From: Lacinutrix neustonica
Lineage (GTDB): Bacteria; Bacteroidota; Bacteroidia; Flavobacteriales; Flavobacteriaceae
Reading direction: 5' to 3'
Assembly (NCBI RefSeq): GCF_026625145.1
Contig: NZ_CP113088.1
Coordinates: 310,001 to 374,000 of the forward strand
Length of the DNA stretch: 64,000 nucleotides
Of the stretch, positions 1 through 11,539 are shown one piece after another. Position 1 is the first letter of the stretch; the number at the start of each line of letters is the position of its first letter. The position numbers were made by a program, and so were the translations under genes. Below the pieces are notes generated by a model that was not told the origin of the DNA, made no database searches, and saw only the letters and a list, made by a program, of their open reading frames with translations.

Positions 1-3
1 TGT

Positions 4-1576
4 ATGAGCATAGTAATGAGTCAAACCAAAAAAAACCAAAATATAAAAATTGATATTAATACTGAGGCAACCGCCACTGTATTGCCATTCGATCAAAGCT
101 TTACATTTGAAAGCTTTAAAACGGAATACGATTCTATTTATTTCACCTATGAAATTAATCCCAATGTCAAGAAATCTTGGCATTATTTTAAAGGTGATTC
201 ATTCCCATTAAGGATTAAAAAATCGGTAGGTGTCGCCGTATTTCCTGAAGCCATCAGGCCTCTGCATCCCAATGTGCCTTACCAATTTAATTTTAGAGCC
301 TTTAAGAAAATTAATTTAAGTATTACCGATAAAGAAAGCTTAAAAGCTGAAACTTTCAACTTAGTGAAATTGAGGTTTTCAGACCTAGAGACTATTAGCG
401 CGACTAGTATTGCAGATTTTAAATCTGATTTGAAACAACTTATAAAAAGGTATGCGAAAGCAGATACTTTCTATAATTCTGATGGTATCTCAATGTCTAT
501 TAATTTACCCTTATACGAGTCTTATTTATTTCCCACAATAGACAGTTTGGGCAATAAGTCGGTTGAGATGAGTACTCTAAAGGATAACCTCTCACGGTCC
601 ATTAATCGGATCTTTGAAACCGTTGAAGAGGATACAAGTGTTATCACTACTGTTTTCAAGATAGTCAATGGAGATGTAAAACCTTCACAGAAATTAACAA
701 AGATACTAGCATCGCCAGTAAATGCTTCTGCTGTAGGAAACGGAACGGTGACCATAGAAAGCTTTGGCTCCTATTTCTTTGATGATTTTAAGTATAATTT
801 AGATGCCGTACTGAATAGAAAATATAAAATAGTTGGTACAACTTTAGAACCGAGAAGGTAAATTAGATAAAAACGCCATCATACTTATACAATCCTTTTT
901 TAATAAAATAGTCTCGAAAAACGTGACTAATGCTGAAAACAAAGCGATACTTAAAGCCTCTGAAGTCGTTCAAATTAAAAAAATAAGAGATGCCATTTCT
1001 AATGTATTAGAACAGTTAAAGAAAATTGAATTAAAAACTGCCGAAATAAATGCCTTAGCGTCTTCCATTCCAAATATATTAAATGATGCTTTTATAAGGG
1101 ATATTATTTCTATAGAAGAAGCAATTTATATGGACCTGACCGCGAAAAAAAACGCTTATATAGGTATAGATTTAGGGTTAGTATATGCCTTTTCTTTAGA
1201 AAGTGTTTTTATCTATGAAGGTACTAACTTCTATTTTAGACCCGTTAACCGAGAAGCCTTGTTTTCTGATTTAGAAGGTTGGGATGCGTTTTTTAAACGC
1301 TTTAGCATCTATTTAGGAATGGCACAACTTTTAACCGATAAGCCGGACAATTTTGAGCCTTTATTTGGTAAAAGCAGCTTACTTACTGGCGTTGGATGGC
1401 GGTTAAACAGAACGTTTAGAATTAATGCAGGCGCCTTAATGCATTATAAAACCAATCCAAACCCGTTAATAGATACTCAAACCTTTAAAGTCTCACCCAC
1501 CATATCTTTCTCTGTCGATTTAGATATAGCACAAGCGCTAGGTAGTGTAGGTAAAATATTAAACACAACACAATAA
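4..1576 (+). CDS. Unknown protein with outer-membrane-like C-terminal part
   Basis: I do not recognise a family. The N-terminal half is rich in beta-type sequence. A helical, lysine- and glutamate-rich stretch follows at about residues 300-370, then a C-terminal part with alternating aromatic and polar residues (GIDLGLVYAF, GVGWRLNRTF) that looks like outer-membrane beta strands. The frame breaks at 850-854, where CCGAG is read. Restoring CCGG joins the halves into one protein of about 523 residues. Reading is open to the window edge, so the true start may lie upstream. It heads a run of four same-strand genes. Function unknown. Confidence 0.6.
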
Positions 1577-1579
1577 ATT

Positions 1580-2016
1580 ATGTCAGCTAACTTATCATTT
1601 AACCGCATATCATACAGTCCAGTTAACAATATTTTACTATTTAACGCTTCGGCTTCGGTGAAAAAATATCTACTGAAAGTGTGAGAATAAAAATAGTTGT
1701 GAAAATGGACCCCAATCATTCGGGTCCTGTTAATGGTTTTATTACTTGTGCATTAAGGCATCCTAACCTTTTTACCTTTCAAGATGGAAAGAGTACAATA
1801 GTAATTCCTTTCAATAGTAAAACTAATGAATTCTCTGAAGAGTTTGGGACTAAGATAAAATTTAAAAATGCAAATGCTACTCCGTAACTTCCAGTTGTTA
1901 TTGATGTCAAAGTAAACGACGATAAAAATGGAGATATATACCCCGAAGATAGTACAAAAGGGAAATACTGGTGGGAACCGGTCATTGCATTAAGACATTT
2001 ACAAACTTTTATATAG
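1580..2016 (+). CDS. Unknown protein of about 145 residues
   Basis: It starts 3 bases after the previous stop, so the two are probably cotranscribed. Two defects interrupt it. TTCGGC at 1648-1653 fits TTCCGGC with one C lost, and an in-frame CCGTAA at 1882-1887 fits CCGGAA. With both restored the frame runs to the TAG at 2014-2016. The protein has a short motif resembling a repeated unit (ITCALRHPNLFTF and, near the end, VIALRHLQTFI). No signal peptide is visible. Function unknown. Confidence 0.5.
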
Positions 2017-2023
2017 CACGATA

Positions 2024-2755
2024 ATGAAATATTTCTATTTAATTTTTATAACGCTCATTGTTTGTTCGTGTCATAACGATGATGACCGTTTTAATGACAA
2101 CGTGATTACGTTAGAGACACAAAATGAAAGTCAAGAATCTATTACTTCTGTTTTAGCTAACGGTGAGTCTTTGATTGTATTAAGAGCAAGTATCTCTGCA
2201 GAAGCAGAAGATAATATTCAAACCATTGAATTTAATAAATCTGCAGGCGACTTTCTTGGAATAGCAGGAGCAACAGCATCACGTCCTATAGATGCAAATG
2301 GAGTCGCGACAGTAACAGTACGTATTCCCAATAGAGTAGATCCTTTATTTTTTAATGCTAAGGTTACCGCAAAGTCTAAAACCTACATTGCAGAATCTAA
2401 TATTGTAACCCATAGGGCTTATGCAGATAATATTATTGTTGAGCCTTCCGCTGTCGTTATTACCCAGGCCTCATCGGTGACCTTAAACACCTTTTTAACG
2501 CGTAATGAAGGAGTGGTAAGTGAAGGAACTTCTGCTGATTTTAAAGCATTCCGGACCATTTTAGACCAAGAAGTAGAAGTCGGGAGATTTACAGGTCTTA
2601 ATAATGCAACAACTGATCAATATGGGAATATGACTGTTACTTTCCATACCGATACAGGTGATTTTGATTTATCAACACCGGTTTTTATTAAAGTTAGTGC
2701 TTTAGATGACCTCTCTAATAGTATAACTAAAACGATAACAATTCAGGTAAATTAA
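2024..2755 (+). CDS. Ig-like domain lipoprotein
   Basis: Lipoprotein signal peptide with lipobox (LIVCSC, cysteine near residue 16), followed by a DDD-rich linker typical of exported Bacteroidota lipoproteins. The rest is beta-rich with invasin/bacterial-Ig-like features (DANGVATVTVRIP, DQYGNMTVTFHT), suggesting two Ig-like repeats. Probably a surface or periplasmic protein, cotranscribed with the two genes upstream. Intact frame. Confidence 0.7.
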   Translation: MKYFYLIFITLIVCSCHNDDDRFNDNVITLETQNESQESITSVLANGESLIVLRASISAEAEDNIQTIEFNKSAGDFLGIAGATASRPIDANGVATVTVRIPNRVDPLFFNAKVTAKSKTYIAESNIVTHRAYADNIIVEPSAVVITQASSVTLNTFLTRNEGVVSEGTSADFKAFRTILDQEVEVGRFTGLNNATTDQYGNMTVTFHTDTGDFDLSTPVFIKVSALDDLSNSITKTITIQVN

Positions 2756-2773
2756 TATTTTAAATTTATTTTT

Positions 2774-3211
2774 ATGGATTCACAAAACTATTTTTCGCTT
2801 TACCGTAACACTTCCGAACCTTCAATTTTCAAATCAGGTGTAGGCGGCGAGAACCCTGCGTCGGGACCCAAAGCTATATTCCAATGGCTAGCACTATTTA
2901 TTGGTGTATTAATTCAGCCATTCTATGCCTTTTATAAGGAAGCGAGAAACTTTGGTTCTCCAAGTGAAGTGTACCAAGATTATTACTTTGTATTATTTGC
3001 AATAATAATTTCTGTCGTAGCTTTCCCAACAGTTTATAGAAATGCTTTTGATGCTAATAGACCAAAATGGATGCAGTTAATTCCAGTATTTACAGCTGGA
3101 TTAGGTTGGCAAACTATTGTTGATACTGCAGTAGAGGTCGCGAGTTCATCGCCGGAGGAAGTAGAAACTGTTTTTTCAATTTTGTATTTTGTACATAGTA
3201 TGATAGTTTAA
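2774..3211 (+). CDS. Small membrane protein, unknown
   Basis: 145 residues with hydrophobic segments at about 35-55 (AIFQWLALFIGVLIQPFYAF) and 75-95 (YYFVLFAIIISVVAFPTVY), and a third amphipathic or hydrophobic region near the C terminus. It starts 19 bases after the lipoprotein gene and is probably in the same operon. No family recognised. Confidence 0.55.
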   Translation: MDSQNYFSLYRNTSEPSIFKSGVGGENPASGPKAIFQWLALFIGVLIQPFYAFYKEARNFGSPSEVYQDYYFVLFAIIISVVAFPTVYRNAFDANRPKWMQLIPVFTAGLGWQTIVDTAVEVASSSPEEVETVFSILYFVHSMIV

Positions 3212-3607
3212 GAAGTATGATACCTAAAATGTATTTCTAATGGCACTAGCACATAAGGCTATTCTAGTTTAGAACAATTTCTTTTTTTAACATTTTAAAG
3301 CTTAAAACTATAATACCCTTAATTATGTCAACGATCTCTAAAAAACGCTATTGGCCTAGGCACTATTAAATAAATGGTGCAACTATTTTCTATACCAATC
3401 CTTAATGCTGTTCCAATAATTTTTGATGTCATTTCAAAATAATGAATGAATCGTAAGTGGCAGATTAATCACACTAACCTCAACTCAAGACATGCTTTTT
3501 GGAATAATTAGTAACGTTCTAAAGTCTAATTTTGGAATTTAAAATAAACGCAGTGATTCATTACTTTTCGTATTGCGAAAAGCCAATCAATTTATCATCT
3601 TTGTAGT
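3212..3607. other. Intergenic region without a gene
   Basis: About 400 AT-rich bases with stops in all frames. The run before 3608 holds CATCTTTG, a weak match to the -7 box TAnnTTTG. Nothing else is supported. Confidence 0.5.
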
Positions 3608-4186
3608 ATGTATCCTTCAATCACCAAACACATTAGAGATCATATCCATACAACAGCGCCTGCTATACACTTATTTAATTCGGTTTTAAATGAAATTTCA
3701 GTTAAAAAAGGTGCTTTTTTATTAAAACCAGGGACTTTTGTAAAACACGAATATTTTGTTGTAAAAGGATGCTTAAAGGCTTATTACATAGACAATAAAG
3801 GACACAGGCACATCATTCAATTTGCAGTAGAAAATTGGTGGATTGGTGATTTTGATGCATTTTACAATCAAGGATCTTCAAATATTTATATAGAAGCCAT
3901 AGAAGACGCTCAACTACTATCCATTAATTATAATAGCCTTCAAAAAATTTACGCTGAAGCCCCTGTTTTTGAGCGTTATTTTAGAATTTTAATCACGAGT
4001 GCTTTCATTGCGCAACGCAAACGAATTTTGTCTGCACAAGAAAAAAACACACAAGAACGTTATCTCGAATTCTGTAACTCTTATCCTAATATAGAAGACA
4101 GAGTTCCAAATTATGACATTGCAAACTACTTAGGGGTCACGCCGGAAAACTTAAGTAGAGTTAGAAAAAAGTTAAATCTATCCTAA
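3608..4186 (+). CDS. Crp/Fnr family transcriptional regulator
   Basis: 192 residues. The N-terminal half is a cyclic-nucleotide-binding-like beta barrel (KKGAFLLKPGTFVKHEYFVVKGC, here abbreviated by its ends). The C terminus has the short helix-turn-helix form usual in Bacteroidota (IANYLGVTPENLSRVRKKL). The cAMP-contact arginine/glutamate signature is not evident, so the ligand is unknown. It sits directly upstream, on the same strand, of the Old Yellow Enzyme and alcohol dehydrogenase genes and may regulate them. The CCGG inside its own HTH (4142) is intact. Confidence 0.85.
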   Translation: MYPSITKHIRDHIHTTAPAIHLFNSVLNEISVKKGAFLLKPGTFVKHEYFVVKGCLKAYYIDNKGHRHIIQFAVENWWIGDFDAFYNQGSSNIYIEAIEDAQLLSINYNSLQKIYAEAPVFERYFRILITSAFIAQRKRILSAQEKNTQERYLEFCNSYPNIEDRVPNYDIANYLGVTPENLSRVRKKLNLS

Positions 4187-4222
4187 TTGATTTAGGTCAA
4201 TACCATTGGTGTTGTAGTGCTT

Positions 4223-4230
4223 TATATTTG
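4223..4230 (+). promoter_or_regulatory. Candidate -7 promoter box (TATATTTG)
   Basis: TATATTTG matches the Bacteroidota TAnnTTTG consensus exactly and lies about 30 bases before the ATG at 4260. A TTG lies upstream at roughly the expected -33 spacing. It probably drives the Old Yellow Enzyme operon. Confidence 0.5.
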
Positions 4231-4259
4231 TTTGCATTAACAAATTATAAAATGAATAC

Positions 4260-5362
4260 ATGAGCAAACAACATTTATTAACCCCATATAACAAAAACAT
4301 TTCCCTAAATAACAGAGTCGTTATGGCACCCATGACGCGTAGTAGAGCAGATAATGCGGGCCACATACCAACAGATGATTTGCATGGTTTGTATTATGAG
4401 CAACGTGCATCTGCAGGTTTAATTATTACTGAAGGCTCGCAAGTGTCTACTCAAGCTGTAGGGTATGTAAATACTCCTGGTATTTATTCAGACGAGCAAG
4501 TTGAAGGGTGGAAAAAAGTAACCCAACGTGTACATGATAACGGTGGAAAAATCTTTATTCAACTATGGCATGTAGGACGGATGTCTCACCCGATTTTCAT
4601 AACGGGAAGTTACCATTATCGGCTTCAGCCATAAACCCAAACGCTAAATCATATACTCCAGAAGGCTTTAAAGATACGGTTACGCCCAAAGAAATGACTG
4701 TTGAAGAGATTAAAACAACGGTAAAAGATTTTCAAAAGGCAGCTGCAAATGCAGTAAAAGCAGGTTTTGATGGTGTGGAAATACACTCTTCTAATGGCTA
4801 TTTGTTTCATCAATTTTTTAATGGTTTATCTAATAAAAGAACCGATGCCTATGGCGGAAGCATTGAAAACAAAACCCGTTTCTTTTTCGAAGTCCTCGAC
4901 GCCATGAAAGAAGTCATTCCACAGGAAAAAATAGGTGCACGCTTTAATCCGTCGTTAGATGGTTTGTTTGGTATGACTATGAATGAAGACACTATCCCAA
5001 CCTTTGAATACCTTATAAAAAAGTTAAACAATTATAATCTTGCCTATGTGCATCTTTCTGAACCTTTTTCCGATGTTTCAGAAATACCTTATGCTGTTAC
5101 AGAAATCGCTAAGCATTTCCGGCCGTTGTATAACGGAACATTAATGATTAACACTGCGTTTGATCAAGAAAAAGGAAATAAAATTATCGAGGAAGGCTAT
5201 GCCGATTTAGTCGCCTACGGGAAGCCATACATCTCTAATCCGGATTTAGTAGAACGTTTTGAAAATAACTTTGATCTAGCAGAATGGGATGAAGATACAT
5301 TTTACACCACAGGAGCGAAAGGGTATATAGATTATCCAAAAGCGGCTAAAGAAACTGTTTAA
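4260..5362 (+). CDS. Old Yellow Enzyme family alkene reductase
   Basis: FMN-dependent NAD(P)H ene-reductase, 367 residues after correction. Visible family motifs are NRVVMAPMTRSRA at the N terminus, IFIQLWHVGRMSH, FDGVEIHSSNGYLFHQF (substrate histidine/asparagine pair, usually HxAN; here HSSN), and the C-terminal YGKPYISNPDLVERF FMN loop. One G is missing at 4591-4595 (CCCGAT for CCCGGAT, giving SHPDFHNG). Likely reduces electrophilic alkenes or takes part in stress detoxification. It is followed by an OsmC remnant and an alcohol dehydrogenase, a typical redox-stress grouping. Confidence 0.9.
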
Positions 5363-5372
5363 CTAAAAACAC

Positions 5373-5802
5373 ATGATGAAATTTACAAGAAAAGAGAATG
5401 CAGAATGGAAAGGCAGTGGTATATAAGAACTAGGAAACCTTACTACAGGAAGTAAAGCTCTAAATAAAACACAATATTCCTGTCACACACGTTTTGAAGA
5501 TGGAGCGCAAGGAACCAAAATCCTGAAGAATTAATTGGGGCAGCGCATGCCGGTTGTTTTACTATGGAATTAAATGTCTTGCTAAACGAAGCTAATTTTA
5601 CAGTAACAGTTTTAGAGGTTGATGTAAGCGTTACTTTTGAAGAGGGAAGCATTGCAAAAATTTGCTTCAACCTAGAAGGAGATGTGCCAAATATTGAGGT
5701 AGAACAATTCCAGTAATTAGCACATAAAGCTAAACAAGTGCACCCTGTATCTAAAGTATTAATACAGAAATTGAATTAAAAGTAACTTTAAAAAACGCAT
5801 AA
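5373..5802 (+). pseudogene. OsmC/Ohr family protein, degraded
   Basis: Recognisable as an OsmC-type peroxiredoxin like E. coli YhfA: an N-terminal FTRKENAEWKGSG, the segment EELIGAAHAGCFTMEL carrying the conserved cysteine, and a terminal KAKQVHPVSKVL. It holds several separate lesions: in-frame TAA near 5424 and near 5714, a frame loss in GTNPEEL near 5514, and another near 5758 (VSKVLNTEIE). None is clearly a CCGG site, unlike the breaks in other genes. I read this as a true decaying gene between two functional redox genes. Confidence 0.75.
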
Positions 5803-5804
5803 TT

Positions 5805-6862
5805 ATGGCAACGACAACAGTAAAAGCATATGGAGCAACAGCAGCAACAGCAGATTTAAAACCTTTAAACATACAAAGAAGAGCTGTAGGAACAGACGAC
5901 GTAAAAATTAATATTACCTATTGTGGTGTCTGTCATAGTGATATACATACCGTGAGAAACGACTGGAAAGGATCAACATATCCAGTAGTGCCAGGACACG
6001 AGATTATTGGTCGCGTAGTAGAAGTTGGTCATGGGGTCAATAACTACAAAGTAGGCGATGCAGTAGGTGTAGGGTGTATGGTAGATTCTTGCCAAACCTG
6101 CTCCTCTTGCGAGCAAGATTTAGAACAGTTTTGTGAAAAAGGAGCCACATTTACGTATAATAGTCCGAGATGAATATATTGAAGGCGCACAAACCTATGG
6201 AGGCTATTCAACATCAGTCGTTGTAGATGAAAAGTTTGTTCTACGTATTCCGGAACATTTAGATGCCGCGGCAACGGCTCCTTTATTATGTGCAGGTGTG
6301 ACAACTTGGTCGCCATTAAGCCACTGGAAAGTGAAAAAAGGAGACAAAGTAGGCGTGATTGGTTTGGGCGGCTTAGGACATATGGGCGTTAAATTTGCCT
6401 ATGCATTGGGGGCACATGTGGTCATGATTACAACATCACCGAGAAAAAGGACAAGATGCCAAACGTTTAGGCGCTCATGACGTTTTAGTCTCTAAAGATC
6501 AGGAGGACATGAAAAAACACCAAGGGAGTTTCGATTTTATTTTAAACACCATTCCGGTAGGTCATGAAATGGATCCCTATTTAGGGTTACTTAAAATTGA
6601 CGCAACCATGGTTTTAGTTGGTGCCGTAGAGCCTTTAAAGCCATTTCATGGTGGGAGTATTATTATGGGACGTAAGCGAATTGCGGGCTCTCTAATTGGT
6701 GGTATTAAAGAAACACAAGAGATGTTAGATTTTTGTGGAGAACATAATATTACGAGTGATATTGAGCTTATAGACATGCAAGATATAAACACAGCTTACG
6801 AGCGTATTACCAATAATGATGTTAAATATAGGTTTGTAATTGATATGAAATCTTTAAAATAA
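5805..6862 (+). CDS. Zinc-dependent alcohol dehydrogenase (YahK/cinnamyl alcohol dehydrogenase-like)
   Basis: Medium-chain NAD(P)-dependent dehydrogenase, 351 residues after correction. Catalytic zinc ligands are in CGVCHSDIH and PGHEIIGRV. The structural zinc cluster is CQTCSSCEQDLEQFC. The Rossmann motif is GVIGLGGLGHMGVKFA. Two inserted bases break it at 6165-6170 (CCGAGA for CCGGA, giving NSPDEY) and 6439-6443 (CCGAG for CCGG, giving TTSPEKGQD). Probably an aldehyde/alcohol detoxifying reductase. It starts 2 bases after the OsmC remnant, so the three genes form one operon. Confidence 0.9.
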
Positions 6863-6879
6863 TCTAGTAAATCCAGTTA

Positions 6880-6921
6880 AGAACAGCATCTATAAGGATT
6901 TTAGATGCTGTTCTTTTTTTA
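6880..6921 (+). terminator. Intrinsic terminator after the alcohol dehydrogenase
   Basis: A 13-bp perfect stem (AGAACAGCATCTA paired with TAGATGCTGTTCT) with a short loop, followed by a run of T. Closes the 4260-6862 operon. Confidence 0.85.
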
Positions 6922-7356
6922 TAGTTCCTATATAAAGAAGGAGTGCTACGAATACCTCTTTATCACAATAGAGTATAGCGAGTAAACGTTTTTACGTAAT
7001 GTATGTTTAAGACAACTACAAAGTATATTCACCCCATGTAATAGCGCTTTTACCATGAGCTCTCAATTTAATTTTAGAGCGTAAGATACATGTTACGCTT
7101 TCTTTATTTTTCCTTTTAAACCCCTTAAAACGAACTAAAAACAAAGATGGTATTAGCTGATTCTGAAAGCCTTTTCTCTAATTTGTGAAAAGGCTTATTT
7201 TTATTAATTCAACAAAAAAACACTTATAAAATTAAAATTAATTCAATATATTAACTATATTAGTAAGGTAAATTGTGTGTTTTGTTGTTTTTTAACAGTA
7301 TGACATCTATATGAATAGATCATATTTTTTAATTAATTAACCTTAAAACCATTACA
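6922..7356. other. Intergenic region with a hairpin
   Basis: No gene seen. A hairpin at about 7166-7196 pairs AAGCCTTTTC with GAAAAGGCTT and is followed by T-rich sequence, so it could end a short untranslated transcript. The last 150 bases are very AT-rich and should hold the promoter of the esterase gene. Confidence 0.45.
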
Positions 7357-10079
7357 ATGAACACCAAAATTACCCTCGCCAAAAGAACTTTAGTACTTTT
7401 GCTTCTTACCCTCTCAACCACACTCTCTGGTTACGCACAGCAAGTTATTAACGCCACATTACAACACGATGGAAAAACAAGGCAATACCGTCTTTATGTC
7501 CCACAAAGTTACGATGCTAGTAAACCAGCGCCTCTCATATTAAATTTTCATGGCTTTACAAACACGATTAATATTCAATATAACCAAAGTGCTTTTCAGC
7601 AATTGGCAGAAGACAATCAATTTATATTTGTCACTCCTCAAGGTTTAGGAGGATTTTTCTCCGGGTGGGCTATAAATAATAGTTTTGGTGGTAATGAGGA
7701 TGATTTAGGGTTTTCAGACGCTTTAATCAATAAAATTCAATCGGATTATAATATTAATGATAAACGTATTTACGCCACTGGATTTTCAAATGGTGGCTTT
7801 TTTAGTTATAGACTCGCCTGCGAATTAAGTTCAAGAATTGCAGCTGTGGCTTCGGTAGCGGGAAGTATGACTAGAAGTTGGATAGATACTAACCAATGTC
7901 AACCACAACACCCAACTGCGGTATTACAAATCACAGGGACTAATGATGGTACCATTTCTATAAACGGTAACGGGTCTAATAAACCTATAAAGGATGTAAT
8001 GGAATACTGGTCTGATTACAACAATGGGGATGCTACACCGAAGTTATTCAATTAGGAGGTGGGTCTACACGCGCTATTTGGGATAATGGTGATAATGGTG
8101 TCACGGCAGAATTTATTACAGTTCAAGGCAAAGGGCATAGCTGGAATGGAGGGAACGTAAACACTTCACAAGAAATTTGGAATTTCTTTTCTCGATTTGA
8201 TATTGATGGTGCATTAGATCCATCTCCTCCTACTGGTGAGATTTGTTCAGGAAATGTATCTATTTTCCCATATAGTGAGAGTTTTGAAGGCAATTTAGGT
8301 GCCTGGAAACAAGCTACTGGGGATGATTTAAACTGGACAATCAATTCAGGCGGCACACCTTCTACTGGTACTGGACCCAGCAGTGCTATTGATGGTACTT
8401 CGTATATCTATGTGGAAGCCTCAGGAAATGGAACAGGATATCCAACAAAAAGAGCGATTTTAAATTCGCCCTGTTTAGATTTAAGTAGTTTGTCAACGGC
8501 TAAATTTGGTTTTCAATATCATATGTTTGGTGCTACTATTGGGACATTAACTGTAGAAGCACGAACAGGAAATGCCGGCAATTGGGTGAGCCTTTTTAGT
8601 AAAACTGGTGCACAAGGTAGTGATTGGAATGCCGTAATTATTGATCTGGATGCTTATGCAGGAAATACAAGTGTACAATTAAGAATTAACACGGTTACCG
8701 GCAGTAATTACACAGGAGATGTTGCTATTGATGCCATTCAAATAGGTGCTAATATAGATGGCCCAGGGTCTACGGACTGTGTAGGGAACATTTCTAATTT
8801 CCCTAGCACAGAAAGTTTTGAAACTACCCTTGGAGATTGGTCTCAAGAGACCTCAGTTGATGATTTGGACTGGACCAGGAGATTCGGCGGCACACCCTCT
8901 TCTCGGAACAGGACCTAGTAGTGGCGCAGACGGTAACTTCTACCTTTATGTAGAAGCTTCAGGAGATGGCACAGGATTCCCAAATAAAAGAGCCATTTTA
9001 AATTCTCCATGCTTAGATTTTAGCGCGCTCGATACGCCCACGTTAGTGTTCCAATATCATATGCAGGGAACAGCCATAGAAACCTTAGATGTCGAAGCAA
9101 GAACCAACAACACTGGCGAATGGGTGCCTGTCTTTAATAGAACAGGAACACAAGGCGCCAATTGGAATCAAGCCAGTATAGCACTTTCTGCATTTGCTGG
9201 AGAAGCAAGCGTCCAATTGCGTTTTAATGCGGTTACCGGTTCGGGCAGTAGTGGATGGCAAAGTGATATCGCTATTGATGCGATACACATTCAAAATGAT
9301 ACTGTAACACCGCCTTCAACATGTGATTCTATTAATTTTGATGCTTTCCAACTCCTTTCTTTTTCTAATCAAGATGCAGCAGGGAATTATACAGCAAGTG
9401 GAACGACATTAGCTTTACAAAATAATACATGGAAATATATCCCTCTAAATTATACAGTAACTCCAAATACAGTGATCGCATTTGATTTTAGTAGTACCTC
9501 TGAAGGAGAAATTCATGGGCTTGGTTTTGAAAATGATAATACATTATCGTCCACTAGATATTTCAAAGTTCATGGAAATCAAAATTATGGAGTCACCAAC
9601 TATAATAACTATGTTAGTGGTACTAAAAACTATATCATTCCTGTAGGGGCATTCTATACTGGAAATATGGATCGATTAGTATTTATTAATGATAATGATG
9701 CAGGCTCGGAAATAACTCCACTTTTTCCAATGTCAAAATTTATGAAGGATCGTGTGGAGGTTCTGTAGTAGCACAAAAAGGGACTGATTATACTGGTGTA
9801 ACGCCAATGTATGGCACCGAAGATGAAGATGGGTTAACCATACTAATGACCCCTAATCCAACACGAGATCAATTCTCACTGAGTGTGAGCCATATGAACA
9901 GCAAAGCAATGACGGTGCGCATTTATTCCATTCTAGGACAGCAAAAACATGAAACAAAACTGCAGTCTGGTGTGACTACTTTTTCGGCCAACAGCTTAGG
10001 ACTTAGTTCCGGTATTTACGTTGTAAAAATTAAATCTGAAGGCAATAATGCGATTGTAAAAAGATTGATTGTAAAATAA
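7357..10079 (+). CDS. Secreted esterase with two MAM domains and T9SS sorting domain
   Basis: About 907 residues after correction. A signal peptide ends near GYAQ. Residues ~28-270 are an alpha/beta hydrolase of the polyhydroxybutyrate depolymerase/feruloyl esterase type (oxyanion region LILNFHGFT, nucleophile elbow ATGFSNGGFFSY, catalytic histidine in GKGHSWNGG). Two MAM-like domains follow (SFEGNLGAW, DDLNW, GPSS, YVEASGNGTG, IAIDAI), then a beta-sandwich domain and a C-terminal sorting domain (TPNPTRDQFSL to IVKRLIVK). Three CCGG defects, at 8038 (deletion), 8901 (insertion) and 9705 (deletion), split it. Likely a secreted polysaccharide-ester or polyester hydrolase. Confidence 0.85.
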
Positions 10080-10100
10080 AAAAATAATTAATTAGTCGCT

Positions 10101-10140
10101 AAAAGATGTTTCAGTTTATAATTGAAGCATCTTTTTTTTA
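10101..10140 (+). terminator. Intrinsic terminator after the esterase
   Basis: AAAGATGTTTCA pairs with TGAAGCATCTTT (one mismatch) followed by a T run, 20 bases after the esterase stop codon. Confidence 0.8.
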
Positions 10141-10339
10141 TTTTAAAAGCGTCACCAATCTCAATTATCTCAAAGAAATACCCATTAATTTTGATGTAAA
10201 CCGTAATTTGTGTCTATAATAATGCTTACATGTAAGATGACGCTAATGGTTTTAAAAATTATTATTATAAAGAATACTTTTAAACCCTTGAAAGCCTACT
10301 ATATTTTATAAGAAAAAGCACATTAATAGAGGAGGAGAT

Positions 10340-11537
10340 ATGTTACAAAATGTTTTATTAGCACGAGAAATCTATGCATCAGAAGAACATCACATGATGC
10401 AACAAATGATTCAAGATTTCATCAACAATGAAATTATAGCCCACACCGATGAATGGGAAAAAAAGGGTATGGTTTCCCGAGAGATTTGGGAACGTACGGG
10501 CGCATTGGGTTTACTGTGTATCGACATGCCGGAACGCTATGGTGGTAGTGGTTTAGATTTTAGCTTTAGCGCATTATTTATTGAAGAATTGGCAAAAAAA
10601 GGCATCAGTGGTCCAGGGTTTTCATTACACTCAGATATTATTGCTCCATATTTATTAAAATATGGTACCGAGTCTCAAAAACAAAAATACCTTCCTTTAA
10701 TGGCTACAGGAAAAATGATTACGTCCTTAGGTATGACTGAGCCAAATTGTGGTAGTGATTTGAAAGCCATTAAAACAACGGCCGAGGATAAAGGAGACTA
10801 TTATTTGGTAAATGGGCAGAAAACCTTCATAACCAATGGGTATATGAGTGATATGTCTATAGTCGCAGTAAAAACCCAGTCTCGGCACCTCGAACGAAGG
10901 CGTGTCTTTGTTAATAATAGAGAGTCACTTTGAAGGTTTTGAAAAAGGAGTTCCTCTAAAAAAAATAGGTATGAAAGCACAAGATACCTGTGAATTATTT
11001 TTTGATAATGTCAAAGTTCCTAAAGAAAATCTATTAGGAGAAGAAGGTTTGGGTTTTAAAATCATGATGGCTGAATTGCCTAGGGAGCGTTTAACCGTAG
11101 CCATTAATGCTATTGGAGGAGCAGAGGGCGCCATAGAAAACACCATAGAATACACCTCCACAAGAACCGCTTTTAAGAAACCCATTGCTGGATTCCAAAA
11201 CACACAATTCAAACTTGCTGAGTGTGCGACGCAATTACAAATACATCAAGCATTTGTAGATCGCTGTACACGCTTATTATCACAGAATCAACTCACGGCA
11301 GAAAGTGCTTCGATGGCGAAGTTTTCTGCCACAGACATGCATGGTAAAGTGGTCGATGAGTGTCTACAATTATTTGGCGGCTATGGTTATATGTGGGAGT
11401 ACCCCATTGCCGTAATGTATGCCGATAATAGAGTGGCCGTAATTTATGCGGGCACCAATGAGATCATGAAAGTATTAATCGCTCGCGGGTTGTACAAGGA
11501 ATTGTTTGACAACATAAGAGCCATGAAAAAACAATAA
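10340..11537 (+). CDS. Acyl-CoA dehydrogenase
   Basis: FAD-dependent acyl-CoA dehydrogenase, 398 residues after correction, the usual length. Motifs are GLLCIDMPERYGG, SLGMTEPNCGSDL, FITNG, RLTVAINAIGGAEGA, and the C-terminal ECLQLFGGYGYMWEYPI with AVIYAGTNEIMK. The break at 10880-10885 (TCTCGG for TCCGG) restores KTQSGTSNEGVSLLIIE. Catalyses alpha,beta-dehydrogenation of acyl-CoA in fatty acid or branched-chain degradation. It stands alone and is preceded by a purine-rich GGAGGAG just before ATG. Confidence 0.92.
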
Positions 11538-11539
11538 AT

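Noticed and set aside
6880..6921. Riboswitch or small RNA
   Set aside because: A simple perfect hairpin plus T run directly after an operon is explained by a terminator.
8818..9768. A separate MAM-domain gene
   Set aside because: It is the middle of the esterase gene. Restoring CCGG at 8901 and 9705 makes it continuous with both neighbours, and the repeat unit then has the same length as the first MAM-like domain.
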